From assembly GCA_963693085.1 (NCBI GenBank), contig OY856414.1, positions 261,916,001 through 261,980,000 of the forward strand: a DNA stretch of 64,000 nucleotides. The letters run 5' to 3'. The stretch comes from Alisma plantago-aquatica (Eukaryota > Streptophyta > Magnoliopsida > Alismatales > Alismataceae). Below are positions 46,112-58,227 of this stretch, piece by piece (within the stretch, counting starts at the first letter, position 1; every line of letters begins with the position of its first letter). The position numbers and the translations under genes were made by a program. The notes under the pieces are model-generated. The model did not search any database. It had not been told where the DNA came from and saw nothing but the letters and a program-made list of their open reading frames with translations.

Positions 46112-47829
46112 CTCCCCAACTCTAACAATTTAACCCTCCCAAGAATCCAACTAATCGAAGATGACTTTTAGTCGTTTGATTGGAGAGAATCATCCATTAT
46201 TAAAAGCTCATTCACTAGGTTATATGGTCAGTTCTTCCATGAGACAATAGTCTGACCACATTAGGAAGTAATTATATAACATTAAGGTTCCTATATGATC
46301 ATCTTGACCGCTTAATAGTTCGATTGGGATCCCTCCACTTGAAATTCAAAATAGGGGCAAGATAATCAGTTGGCTACATCATCCAATTGGCTCACAATAT
46401 TTCATATGCCAAGATTCATATGTTGGTCAATTGACTCACTTCGTGAATTGATCAATTTATACATGTCATATGTGCAAAGACAGAATCCATTTGATTGACT
46501 AGCCCCTTTCTCAGATGGACTGGGCCTCAAGATATGCAATATGCTATAAGAAAGTGGTCCTTCATTCATCAATCCAATTGGCTCATTTCTTTGATGTGTG
46601 TTTAAATTAACATTTCCACAGGCCACTAAAAGCATATTAAGTGGACCCAAACACTAAAGTATAAAAGGTTTTTTGACCTAATACTGAAGGATCTGCCCCA
46701 TTCATGTTTACAACATTTGTGACCTATTCAAAGGTACAGAAGAAGAGGAATAAGATTGATGAAGCTCTGATGAATGCCTGAGATTTAATGTGGTTGATTC
46801 CTCATAATATGTCACCTTCAGGACTAAAAATTAGTTCTTGAATACTAAAACTGCCACTCTTCTTCCTACTATGGCAATGATCTCCATTATCTCTTTTTCT
46901 TTATTGTAGCGTCTGCTGCAATATAAGTGAGTAGTTTCCATAATGGAGTATGGGGATAGTCTCATTACCTATATTTCTATTATTTTTAGTGTTTTACCAT
47001 CAAAAGGATTATTGTGACTAATAATCAAAGGTTCAATTGATTTCTTTCTATTGACCATCTTGATTGTGTGTTTATTCAATCCTAGACATAGATAACTTTG
47101 GAATCTAGAGATAACAATCGCATTTAGTTCATGTTTACTACAACATGAGAAATTTAGAAGGGATGCCTCTAGGGAAATAGATATATGACCAATGGGTAAC
47201 CTGACAGTGAGCCCTTGGCAATCTTTGTCTGTGTAATTTCTTATTTTGAAAGGCATAAAAATAGTAAGACCTCAATCTTGTTGTTCATATTTGTGGTAAT
47301 TGAGTGAGAGTCTGTGAATGCAAGTTACTACAGTGAAACCTTCTTCACCCCAATGACTCCCATATTTTATTAAAACTAGTTTAATTTTAATTATTTTGAC
47401 TGTCATGAATTTATCAATAATTAACTTCAAAAAATTGGATCTAAATGGTAGTTCTTATCTGGATTCTTAAAGAGTTGTCTTTAGGGTCTTGACCCTAAAC
47501 TATACTATGGTAAGACATGTCATCCTATGGGTGGAATTACCATGCAATCTATCTAGGTAAATAAAGGTTTTGACACTCTAGTGAATTTGATGGGTGGTAC
47601 ATCCTTCCATCAGGAATGCATTCCCAAATGAAATTAATAAATGTCCTCCATGTATAAAGATTAAAACAAATAGATGAAATTACAAGTATGCATAAATTGC
47701 AAAATGGATAACAAAATATTACATTGAAAAACAATTTATGTATAGGACTTACCCATTAGTCTATAATATCAGCAAATTTGTTAGTCAAAAGGTAGTGGTC
47801 CTAAAAATCTAAATAATGTGAACCATATG
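46112..47829. other. Unassigned, LTR-like
   Basis: No gene is recognised. It may continue the LTR that starts at 45765. Minus-strand frames at 46402-46650, 46969-47256 and 47549-47734 show no motif. Confidence 0.3.
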
Positions 47830-47962
47830 TGTTGGTAGACTATTAGTTGGGCTTAGGCTTGTTGTATTTTCCCTTGATTCTATTTAGCCTATGTGCTCCC
47901 TAAATCATATATATAGGAGACCAATACTAATATTTGACATACTGAAAGCAACTTGTTCTACA
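47830..47962 (+). repeat. Short copia LTR (133 bp)
   Basis: Starts TGTTGGTAGAC and ends TTGTTCTACA, directly followed by a perfect primer-binding site. It includes a TATATATAGG box-like sequence at about 47909. Its small size fits Ale/Retrofit-type copia elements or TRIMs. Only about 70 bp of the interior remain before the gypsy LTR at 48035. Confidence 0.75.
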
Positions 47963-47973
47963 TGGTATCAGAG
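47963..47973 (+). promoter_or_regulatory. Copia primer-binding site (initiator tRNA-Met)
   Basis: TGGTATCAGAG, a perfect 11-base match to the plant initiator tRNA-Met complement, begins at the first base after the LTR. Confidence 0.9.
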
Positions 47974-48034
47974 TAATTGTTCTAAGCCTACCCTTTCCTC
48001 TCCTTTCCTTTTATTTTCCTCTCTTCATCTTACA

Positions 48035-50674
48035 TGGCAAATATCGCACTAACAAATTCACTTGGGGTTAAAATCCCTGAGCTTTTACCAAAACCTCGTG
48101 AAATAATACCACACGCAATCGGACGGGGCTTATCGCAGTATAGTTAAGGATCGAATCCCAAGAGACAACGTTTTTAAGAATCTTTGTTAGTCGAATCTAG
48201 ATCAAGTAAGACTAATATTTGAAACGATTGATTCAGTTGAGGTTAATTAAACTAAATGCAAGAAAGTAAAAGAGCAGAATTAAAGTTTGTTCTAGATTAA
48301 TGATATGGAATCATTGGGATGGCATTGGGTTTCACCACCACTGCACATGCAAACACATCCAAACACATAACATCCAGGAAAGCATCTAACTATCCAAATG
48401 GAACTGCTGTGAACCCTCCCAGAGGGATGTTTAGGCCCGCGTAAGCATCCCCTTAGGCATCAGATTTCTCGTTGCCATCCGAATCATGCACTTACAGTTC
48501 CAAAGATACAACATCAAACTAAGGTTATAGCCCTCCCTGGGGGATTTTTAGATCACAAAAGTGTCATCGTAGGCTAGATGGCTCATCCCCACACAGATCA
48601 TACACTTACGGCATCAAGGAACCCCATTCTATTTCTAGTCCGGGAGTCAACCGTGCTAATCAACATACATGTAGGCAATTAGTCTGCAAGCAAACATCGA
48701 TGATTAATAGGAAGATACAACATCCAACTAAGGTTGTGGTCCTCCCTGAGGGATGTTTAGATCACAGAAGCGTCACCGTAGGCTAGATGGTTTGCCCCCT
48801 CACGGATCATACATTTACGACCTCAAGGAACCCTTTTAGATTTCTCGTCAAGGAGTCTACCTCATTAATCGACATTCTATAATACAAAGAGAAGAAAAAG
48901 ATGAATGCAAGTATGTAATCAACTACAAGATTATCAATTAGCAATGAAATGAAAAGTTATATACATTGCCTTGGAATTTTAAATGAAAACACATGGTTGC
49001 ATGGGCAGCGGGGCTAGTCCCCGCACCCCGACGAAAAGGAACTACTCTCTCATGATGTGAGAAACAAGAAGAATAAGAAAGAGAGAGAGGAATACACCAT
49101 GAGAATGATGTAGAAGGTGGTCACAGCTCGGTGAAGATGATGCAGTCTCCTACGTCGTGTCAGAGTAGATCTGGATGAAGAACGAGGGATGCCAAGACAT
49201 ACGAGTCAGTCTAGCTCACTCCTCCTTCCTTCTCTTCTCGATCTCCTTGAGTTGCAGTAGGAACAACATGTGAAGTGACAGTGGTAGGGTCGGACCAGCG
49301 TACATGCATCCTGTCGACGTCCTGGAACCGATACCCAAATGAGGACCCTGTTGGTCCTATTTATAGGCTCGGGACTGGCCCTCACATTTTTGGTGTGATT
49401 CCAGCCCAAACGGTCTAGGCGATATTTTGCTCAAATGGTTTTGTGGATAGGACCAAACAGTATTGGTTTATAGTAGTACAAACGGTCTTGGATTCCCTTA
49501 TTCAAATGGTTTTGTCACAGAGAATCCTCCAAATGGTTTCATGTATTCACATCTCTAATCGGTCTTTGCTTCCCGATCGGTTTGCTACTTTTCTTCCCAA
49601 ACGATCTTCTCTATCAGTTTTGTAGACTGATAGCCATCCTAATGGTCTCACATATTGACGCCCAAACGGTCTACGTTTCCTTTCCTTCAATTGGTTTGTG
49701 ATCTCTCTCAGTCTTGCACACTGATCTACTTACTTCATTCGATCTTCACGCAAGCCAAATCAAACGGTCTTTGTCGGCAAAGCCCAAACGGTCTTGAGAT
49801 TCTGATCACCGCCAAATGGTCTTGCGCGCTGACGCTGGCCAAATGATCGTGAAGACCGTTTGCACTTCGGCTGCTTGTAGGTGGGGGAAGTGGCGGCGGA
49901 GATACAAGAGTCGTGGGTGCGGTCGATGTTGGTTGCATGTTGCACAGAGAAGACGATAGTGACAGCGGCGCTAGGCGGCAGTGTTGTTGCTACTGGGTGC
50001 GGCGGAGATGCAGGTGCTAGGGTGGCTGCTGCTGCCGTGGCTAGCTGTAGATTAGGGTTTGTAGGGTGAATAAGAAGGAGGGAAGCGGGAGGGAAGCTGG
50101 AAGAAGAAGGTGGCGGACAATCAAATAGTCTCTGAGGTGAGTTGCTCTTCACAGTTTTGGGATCGTGAGAGTTCTCATGGTCTTGAGACTGTGAGGACTC
50201 TCTCGGTTTCCAAACTGTGAGGGCAAACCGTTAGAGAAAGTTAGAGGGTAAATCAAGAGGGCCAAACTAAAAATGGTCAAGATCGTTTAAGCAGATGAAG
50301 GAATACCGTTGATTAGTGATCTAAAGGTAAGAAAAACAACTAGCGCCCAAATGGTCTGGAAATCAAGTTAGATCCAAACGGTTTTGAGGTGAAGTTGTCC
50401 ATACGGTCTTGAGACTGAATGGTGAGACCGAATGGTGAGACCGTTTGGTCAGACCGATTGTTCAGAACCAAGGGTGAGTGAAAGGTGGGTCCCAGCTGAT
50501 TGTTCAACCTCATCAAGACCTGCATCAAATCAACATAAATTCAGTTAAAATCATGATAATTGGACCAATTAAGTAATTTTGCATATTTTGATATTTAGTA
50601 AATGAAATTGAATGCATTGAGTCGACTTTAACCCAATAAGGTAATTGAATTCCATGATGAATGTGCATTCGTCA
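48035..50674 (-). repeat. 3' LTR of the 48-58 kb gypsy
   Basis: Plus-strand start TGGCAAATATC, end TGCATTCGTCA. It has two units of about 207 bp starting at 48506, a region dense in AAACGGTC-like motifs (49400-50460) and a GC-rich block at 49880-50060. Open frames inside (49206-49409, 49443-50152 on both strands) recur in the other LTR only in altered form and are not genes. Confidence 0.9.
49400..50460. repeat. Dispersed AAACGGTC motifs in the 3' LTR
   Basis: About eight exact AAACGG / CCGTTT cores occur, e.g. near 49407, 49480, 49664, 49763, 49786, 49856, 50378 and 50443, with many AAATGGT versions between them. AACGG is the core of the mitosis-specific activator element bound by plant MYB3R factors; any such role here is conjecture. 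Confidence 0.7.
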
Positions 50675-50691
50675 AAATACCCCAAACTTAA
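50675..50691 (-). other. Polypurine tract of the 48-58 kb gypsy
   Basis: On the minus strand TAAGTTTGGGGTATTTT lies directly before the LTR start TGACGAATGCA. Confidence 0.75.
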
Positions 50692-52177
50692 ACGTTGCTC
50701 ATCCTCGAGTAACACAAAATCTAAAACAGTCACCAAATGAATACTTTTAATTCGTGTGATTGCCTCATCTTCACATCACGATTGTTTTCTTTCTACTCAG
50801 TATGACTCAGTATCTCAACCTCTTGAGACCACTAAACACATCTTACCATATCTTCGTTCTTGAGTTTTCTTTCCAATATCACTTCCTCCCCACTTTTTCC
50901 AACAGCGAGCATGTCAAAGAGTTTTGTAAGAGTCCAGAGATACCCACAGAACAACAAGTGTACATATAATCTAACACTGGTGTATTTTAGGGTGGTGGAG
51001 GCATTAATTGTGCCTTTAGGTAGAAAAGGGAATGAATGGAGGTATGGAAGGAAGAAACAAATCTCTCCTCTATTCGGCTTGAGATTTTTATTATATTATT
51101 TGCAATTTCATTGATTGCATTTTTTTGTGTGCGAATCTCTCCTCTATTCGACTCGAGATTGCATTTCTTTTTGTGTGCGCTTTGGCATCTTTTATTGGTG
51201 GTACGGCCCTATTTATTTGCGAGGGGTATGGAAGAAGCGGATATAGAGGGAAGTGGCGTGTTACCCCAAACTTAGGGTTTGGCACTATTTTGGCTATTTT
51301 GTTTCTTTTTTTTATGGATGGAGGGGAACGAAGATGATAGAAGAAATGTAGAAGAGAGTTCAGATCATAATGCAACTTGATTTACAATTCCGTGCATCGG
51401 GTTGTTCTCTTTATCGTACTCTGCGCAAATAATGACTTGATGAGGATCCGGTGGAGATTCCATGTTATTGTTCCACTAGTAAGTTAGGAAGCATGATGTG
51501 TTTGATCCCTATCAAGTCGACAGACACTTGTCATTTTTGCATAAAGATCGTGATGTTAGGATTCATAATTTTCACAAGATGATTTCAATCAAAAGGCTAG
51601 TTTTCATAAAGTGGTCCTTTTGAGGATCTGCTTCAAATAAGGAGGGTATAATGATATGAAATGCATAAAGATTGAAATAAAAAAGTGTCAAAACTTCATC
51701 CAGTATCTGTTCAAATTTCTTTGAAAAAAACTTTAAAATTTTGAAAATTTTATTTGAAAATTTTGAAAATTTAGGTCAAAAATGCCACAATGAAATCTTA
51801 AGTCCGATTTAGATAGGTGAAGGTGGAGAGTAAGATACGTACCACCCACCCTCCACCCCAAACTAAGAAATTTTCTCGTCCTGAGCAAACTCTAAATCCG
51901 AGATGGAGGGGAATTTGCATGTCGTTTGGACCATCGGATGTGGTTGTGTTCCAATAAGCTTGTATCCTCCATCTAAAAATCTCAAAAATGAAGACCAATC
52001 AGAACTCAAAATAGCATCTTGTGATGCAATTTTATTTAGTGTGAAATTTTCTAAAAGGTAAAAACAAAATTAAAGAAAATCCTAATTCAAAATTAAAACT
52101 AAATATGAATTTTATTTATCGGGTTGCCTCCCGACAAGTGCCTTTGTTTTGACGTTGATGGATCGATGTGGATACTA
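50692..52177 (-). other. Non-coding 3' interior of the 48-58 kb gypsy
   Basis: This is where RT to integrase would be in an autonomous element. No such similarity was found. Two copies of a phrase like TCTCTCCTCTATTCG.CT (51061, 51137) form a small direct repeat of about 75 bp. Frames here (50860-51375, both strands) carry no motif. Confidence 0.5.
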
Positions 52178-53310
52178 TCACCATGGTGGGTCTCTAGGTG
52201 GAACTCGATTGAGATATTCTTTTGGTGGTTTCTTTCTCAACCATTCATTAATCTTTACTTTGATTTTAGATTCTTGTATCCTTCCCCTCACAGAATGAGC
52301 AATGTCAGAGCAAATAGGGAAACAACTTGAGTTACGTTGACTTATTCTTTGTTGCTCAATTTGAGGTATAAAATAGTTGTATGGAATCTGAATGGCATCA
52401 TTGATAATGTAGTGTTGTTGAGGCTCGAAAAAAAAGTTCATTTTTTGATGCACTATCCCTTCATCGTAGTAATGTTGGTTATTAACATCTATCAGATATG
52501 GATTTGAGGGATGTTCTTGGTAGAAACTACAGTCCAAATTTTGTTGGGGAGGGAGGATGAAATCAATAGATTCTGTCTGTTGGGCTACTGGTGCATTCCC
52601 GAGGATGGTTGTTTCTAGATGGGGAGGCTCATTGACACCTAAAGATGGTTTGATATGTGTCATGATAGGGTTGGGAGGTGTCTCCTCCTTGCCACAAATG
52701 TCTTCAATAGTTTCAATAGGCTTGAGTTCTTCAAAATTAGCTTCAACACCTTCTTCTATTGAGTCAAGAAATTCGATGCAATCCTTTACTTGTTCGTTAA
52801 TGGGTTCATCAGCTGATGGGGCTGTTAGAGCAACTTCTAAAGGATCGTCTAACTCATGATTCTCTGAAGTGAGAAGTGACATCTTCTCTATGCAATCAAT
52901 AAGATATACTTCTTCTTGCATGCCTGGTCTCGACATACTTTCAAAAACTTTGAAATTGAGAGTTTCTTTACCCAATATGAGCAGCAAAGTTCCTTCTTCA
53001 ACATCAATTAGGGCTCTTGCAATGGATAGGAAAAGACGACCAAAAATGAGAGGGTATCTGGTGTCTTCCTTTATGTCCATTATGACAAAATCACACGGGA
53101 CATAGGTGACCTTTCCAACCTTGACCAGGACATCTTCGAGAATTCCTAACGAACATTTTATCAAATTGTCTGCAAGTTGTATAGTCATGCCAGTCAGGAG
53201 AAATTCTGAAAATCCTAGCCTCTTGCAAAGGCTAAGTGGCATGATTGAAATGCTAGAACCAAGATCATCTAGTCCATTCTTATGTGTAGAATCACCAATA
53301 TGGCATGGGA
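52178..53310 (-). CDS. Retropepsin-like protease with a long acidic C-terminal extension
   Basis: The open frame of 354 codons from Met at 53242 is the longest in the window. Just upstream in the same frame is DLGSSISIMPLSL (53230-53266), the Athila-type active site (D-L-G-A-S), so the true protein starts earlier. LQ/QLADNLIKCSLGILEDVL, VPCDFVIMDIKED, YPLIFGRLFLSIARALIDV and TLLLILGKE follow the family pattern through about residue 100. Residues ~110-354 are a Glu/Asp/Pro/Gln-rich tail ending KINEWLRKKPPKEYLNRVPP without RT similarity. The intact frame in a decayed element is notable. Stops occur further upstream (about 53295-53325). Confidence 0.7.
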
Positions 53311-53649
53311 TACCAAAAGATCATGGATCTTTCTACTTCTTTGGCATCTTACTCTAGATGATTTCTGAAGTAGTCATTGCTAATTTGACTGTCTTGTACT
53401 CTTCAGTTACATATTTCCTTATGAGGAGTGACTTTAAGTACTTTGTCCAGGCTGGTATCTCGGCTAGCGCATCCAAAAAGGGTATATCAACATGGAGTTT
53501 CTTCATAGCTTCGTTAAACTTGTTGAATCGAGTATCAAGCTTGGTTTGCCTTAAATGAGCTGGGAAAGGTATACGAGGCTTGTATATAGGGATATCAGGT
53601 TCTGGTGTTTTAGTTTCTTCATCAATAGGTTTCTCAGGACCTTCCTTGT

Positions 53650-55421
53650 CTATCTTATCAGTAGTACTGACTGTTTTGGTTGTGACTCAGGTGTTGTTGA
53701 GTCTTGGACAATCACAGGTTCATCCCCTTCTGTAATAACCATAGGTGTCTTGACAGGAGGATCAAAATAATCTTTTCCCGATCTGGTTGTGACCGCCTTC
53801 AGTTGTTCTGGGTGCTTAGGATTGTTCTCGGGTTGGCCAGCAAAAACTCCAGCTGATGGCTTAATGCTAGCTGCAAGTTGAGCTAGTTGGGATTCAATAG
53901 ACATCTACTGATATTGTTGGTTAGCTATCATAGTTTGCTGAGTTTGCAACATCTTTTCAATGGTTGATAGCTTGTCATCAGGTGAGATGGGACCGACTTG
54001 TTGTCCTTGAGGTTGATTAAGATTCTGGTACTGAGAATTGTTTTTATAATTATTGAAGTTTCTATTCTAAAATATTCCCTTGAAATTCCCTTTATTTCCA
54101 AAATTTTATTGTTGATTATACTGGAATCCTGGTGGGCCTTGTTTGAACCAAATTGATGTGAGTTTACTGCTCTAGAGGGGTTTCCATATTGAAAACATGG
54201 ATGGTTCCTATTCTGATTCAGATTGTAATACCCTTGGCCAGGAATGGTGTTAACAGCATTAAGATTCTTCATTTGACTATTATCTCCTTTCCCACATGTG
54301 TTGCTCAGAACAACATCGTAGAGAACATTGCATGCTGGAGTGGAATGATCAGTACCTTTGCATGCTTCACAGAATAATGAAGCTGACTTGCTTTGTTCTT
54401 GTGGTTGTGAGAGTGAACATCCTCTTCCAAATGCAGCAAGGGATGATTCGATGTGATCTTGCTTGGCAACTAAGAGTTTGAGAGTTTCAGCGATAGACTT
54501 GTATTATGGAATAGCTTCAGCCATAGCTTCCTTCAATACTCCTTTACCTACATACCTACCCAAATTAGCTTGATTTTTAGCTCCAAGGGTGACGACTCTC
54601 TATGCACTGTCATAACTTTGACACATGAAATTTCCTCCAGGTGAGGAATCTAAAAACCTTTTGATATCATCGTCCACACCCCTATAAAAAAATTCGATGA
54701 GTTGATTCTTAGGAATTCCATGGTGTGGACACTTGCATAGAAGCTCTTTGTATCTATCCCATGCTTCAGCAAGGGTTTCTCCAGGGACTTGAGTGAAATT
54801 CGTTATTCGGCCTCTAATTCCATAGGTGAGGGATGGAGGATAGAACTTTTCCAGAAAAGCATTTTGGAGTTGTTCCCAGGTGGTGATGGGTATTTCACTT
54901 TGTAATGAATTGTACCAACTTATAGCTCTATCAACAAGGGAATACTTGAAGAGACAGAGTCAAATGACATCATCGGATACTCCATTTTGCTTTGTCATGG
55001 CACATAGATAGATAAACCTTAGGAGATGTCCCTGACTATCTTTTCCTTCTTTTCCATAGAATGGGTTGTTTTGAAGCAAGGTGATCCAATGTGCTCGTAT
55101 CTCGAAATTAGGAGTGTTGATGGGAGGAGGTTGAACTGGGTGATGAATGTCAGTAGCTTTAGGGATTAAGAACTCCCTAAGATCATTTTGCAGTTCTTCT
55201 ACTTGCACTGTTGCTTGTGCTGCTAGGATTTCTTCTTGAACTGTAGCTTTGGCATCTTGCATGAGCCTTTCTCTTTGTGCATTGATGGCTTGAGCCACCC
55301 TTCGAGCTACTTCCTCTACTTGAGCCATTCTTGCTTGATTTTCTCTATTTTGATGATGAAAGGTTCTCTCAATCTCTAGATCAAAGCTGGCAGTGAGTCC
55401 GGAATTGTTCAGGCGATGCAT
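53650..55421 (-). pseudogene. Gypsy gag (Retrotrans_gag) with CCHC-like knuckle
   Basis: Start at 55421 (MHRLNNSGLTASFDLEIERT). An Ala/Gln/Glu-rich, coiled-coil-like stretch follows (EEVARRVAQAINAQRERLMQ), then the gag domain, continuous in frame across a TGA at 54960-54962: DRAISWYNSLQSEIPITTWE, FLEKFYPPS, ETLAEAWDRYKELLCKCPHH, IEFFYRGV. More stops lie near 54590 and 54510. A knuckle CEACKGTDHSTPAC (C-x2-C-x4-H-x4-C) is at 54330-54371. The last part (53904-53650) includes QLKAVTTRSGKDY, a phrase common before Athila proteases. Gag would package the RNA. Confidence 0.85.
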
Positions 55422-55578
55422 GCACTAGTTCTTGAGGGTACGTGAAATAGAAATATTTCGAAAGTGAGATCCACGGAGTAGAGTCAAATTCAAGTAGATG
55501 ATCAATTCTTTCAAAAAGAAAAATTAAAAATCCTAGATTAGCCTTAAATGAACTAGATCTGACTAACTGATTATGTTG

Positions 55579-55596
55579 TCCCCGGCAACAGAGCCA
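55579..55596 (-). promoter_or_regulatory. Primer-binding site of the 48-58 kb gypsy
   Basis: Minus strand TGGCTCTGTTGCCGGGGA matches the Athila/Tat site TGGCGCCGTTGCCGGGGA at 15 of 18 positions. Ten bases separate it from the 5' LTR end. Confidence 0.8.
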
Positions 55597-55606
55597 GAAT
55601 TTGACG

Positions 55607-58227
55607 TGGCAAATATCACACTAACAAATTCACTCAGGGTTAAAATCCCCAAGCTTTTACCAAAACCTCGTGCAATAATACCACCCACAAGAAGATGGGT
55701 CTTATCGCAACATAGTTAAGGATTGAATCCCAAGAGACAACATTTTTAAGAATCTTTGTTAGTCGAATCTAGCTCAAGTAAGACTAATATTTAAAATTAT
55801 TGATTTGGTTGAGGTTAATTAAACTAAATGCAAGAAAGTAAAAGAGAAGAATTAAAGTTTGTTCTAGATTAATGATATGGAATCGCTGGGATGGTATCAG
55901 GTTTCACCACCACTGCACATGCAAATACATCCAAACACATAACATCCAGGCAAGCAACTAACTATCCAAATGGAACTGTTGCGAACCCTCCCGGAGGGAT
56001 GTTTACGCCCACGTAAGCATCCCCTTAGGTATCAAATTTCTCGTCGCCATCTGGATCATGCACTTACAGTTCTAAAGATACAACATCCAACTAAGGTTGT
56101 GGCCCTCCCTGGGGGATGTTTAGACCACAGAAGCATCACCGTAGGCTAGATGGTATGTCCCCTCACGGATCATACACTTACGACCTCAAGGAACCCCATT
56201 CTATTTCTAGTATGGGAGTCAACAGTGCTAATCAACATACATGTAGGCTATTATTCTGCAAGCAAACATTGACGAATAACAAGAAGATACAACATCCAAC
56301 TGAGGTTGTGGTCCTCCCTAAGGGATATTTAGACCACAGAAGTGTCACCGTAGGCTAGATGGCTCGTCCCCTCATGGATCATACACTTATGACCTCAAGG
56401 AATCCTATCAGATTTCTCGTCAAGGATTCTACCTCATTAATCGACATTCTATACTACAAAGAGAAGAACAAGATGAAAGCAAGCATGTAATCAACTACAA
56501 GCATATCAATTAGCAATGAAATGAAAGTTATATACATTTCCTTGGAATGTTAAATGAAAAGACATGGTTGCATGGGCAGCGGGGCTAGTCCGCGCACCCC
56601 AGCAAAAAGGAACTACTCGCTCATGATGTGAGAAACAAGAAGAATAAGAAAGAGAGAGGAATTCTCCATGAACATGATGTAGAAGGTGGTCATAGCTCGG
56701 TGAAGATGATGCGGTCTCCTACGTCGTGTCGAAGCAGATATGGACGAAGAACGAGGGATGCCAAGACAGACCGAGTAGTCTTTCTCACTCCTACTTCCTT
56801 CTCTTCTCGGTCTCCTTGAGTTGGAGTAGGAACGGAAGGTGAAGTGACAGTGGTAGGGTCGGACCAGCGTACAGGCAGCCTTTCGGTGTCCCGGAACTAA
56901 TGCCCAAAGGACCCTACTAGTCATATTTATAGGCTCGGGACTGGACCTCACATTTTTGGTGTGATTCCAACCCAAACGGTCTAGGAGATATTTTGCTCAA
57001 ATAGTTTTGTGGATAGGACCAATCGGTCTTGGTTTATAGCAGACCAAACGGTCTTGGATTCCCTTGTTCAAATGGTTTGGTCATAGAGAATCCTCCAAAC
57101 AGTTTCATGTATTCACGGCTCTAATCGTTCTTTGCTTCCCGATCGGTTTTCTACTTTTCTTCACAAATGATCTGCTCTATCGGTTATGTAGACCGATAGC
57201 CATCCTAATAGTCTCACGTACTGATGCCCAAACGGTCTATGTTGCCTTTCCTTCAATCGGTTTGCGATCTCTCTTAGTCTTACATGTTGATCTACTTGCT
57301 TCATTTGGTCTTCACACAAGACAACTCAAACGGTCTTCATCGGAAAATCCCAAACAGTCTTGAGTTTCTGATCACCGCCAAACGGTCTTGCACGTCGACG
57401 CTGGCCAAACGATCATGAAGACCATTTGCACTTGGGCTGCTTGTAGGTGGGGCAAGTGGCGATGGAGATACAGGAGTCGTGGATGCAGTCTACGTTGGTT
57501 GCATGTTGTAAAGAGAAGATGATAGTGACAACAGTGCTAGGCGGCGGTGTTGTTGCTGCTGCGTGTGGCTGAGATGTAGGTGCTAGGGTGGTTTTTGTTA
57601 TTGTGGCTAGCTGCAGATTAGGGTTTGTAGGGTGAAGAAGAAGGAGGGAAGAAGGAGGGAAGCATGAAGAAGAAGGTGGTGGGCGATCAAACGGTCTCTA
57701 AGGTGAGTTTCTCTTCACGGTTTTGGAATCGTGAGAGTTCTCACTTTCTTGAGACCGTGAGGACTCTCTCGGTTTCCAAACTATGACGGAAAACCGTTAG
57801 AGCAAGTTAGAGGGTAAACTGAGAGGGTCAAACTAAAAATGGTCAAGATCGTTTAAGCATATGAAGGTAGACCGTTGATCAGTGATCTGAAGGTAAGAAA
57901 AACAACTAGCGCCCAAACGGTCTGGAAATCAAGTTAGATCCAAATAGTTTTGAGGTGAAGTTGTCCATACGGTCTTGAGACCGAATGGTGAGACCGTTTA
58001 GTCAGACTGATTGGTCAGAACCAAGGGTGAGTGAAAGGTGGGTTCCAGTTGATTGTTAAACCTCATCAAGACCTGCATCAAATCAACATAAATTTTGTTA
58101 AAATCATGATAATTGGACCAATTAAGTAATTTTGCACATTTTGATATTTAGTAAATGAAATTGAATGCATTGAGTCAACTTTGACCCAATAAGGTAATTG
58201 AATTCCATGATGAATATGCATTCATCA
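55607..58227 (-). repeat. 5' LTR of the 48-58 kb gypsy
   Basis: Partner of 48035-50674. Tandem units of 209 bp start at 56077 and 56286, preceded by a more diverged partial unit. AAACGGTC motifs lie at 56973-57990. Many C/T and G/A differences separate the copies. Frames at 56116-56358, 56613-56975 and 57064-57363 are LTR sequence. Confidence 0.9.
56077..56490. repeat. 209-bp tandem repeat in the 5' LTR
   Basis: Units begin GATACAACATCCAACT at 56077 and 56286 and repeat GGTTGTGG.CCTCCCT, GGGAT.TTTAGACCACAG, CACCGTAGGCTAGATGG and ATCATACACTTA. The same array is in the other LTR at 48506 and 48713. Confidence 0.85.

Larger units (their letters stand above)
48035..58227 (-). mobile_element. Athila-like Ty3/gypsy carrying gag and protease only
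   Basis: Two LTRs of about 2.63 kb (48035-50674, 55607-58227) enclose 4.9 kb on the minus strand: primer-binding site, leader, gag with zinc knuckle, protease with a long tail, then 1.5 kb without coding similarity and a polypurine tract. RT, RNase H and integrase are absent. The LTR ends differ at 7 of about 140 bp (50541-50674 against 58092-58227). The element would need enzymes in trans. The bases outside (TTACA, CCCTC) do not form a target duplication. It resembles gag-bearing non-autonomous retrotransposons (TR-GAG type) with protease retained. Confidence 0.85.

Noticed and set aside
49760..50152. A 130-codon minus-strand frame rich in Ala, Pro and Ser.
   Set aside because: It lies wholly in an LTR, and the corresponding region of the other LTR (57360-57710) does not keep it as an open frame.
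52557..53770. Several plus-strand frames of 66-100 codons.
   Set aside because: They are reverse-strand shadows of the protease and gag frames.
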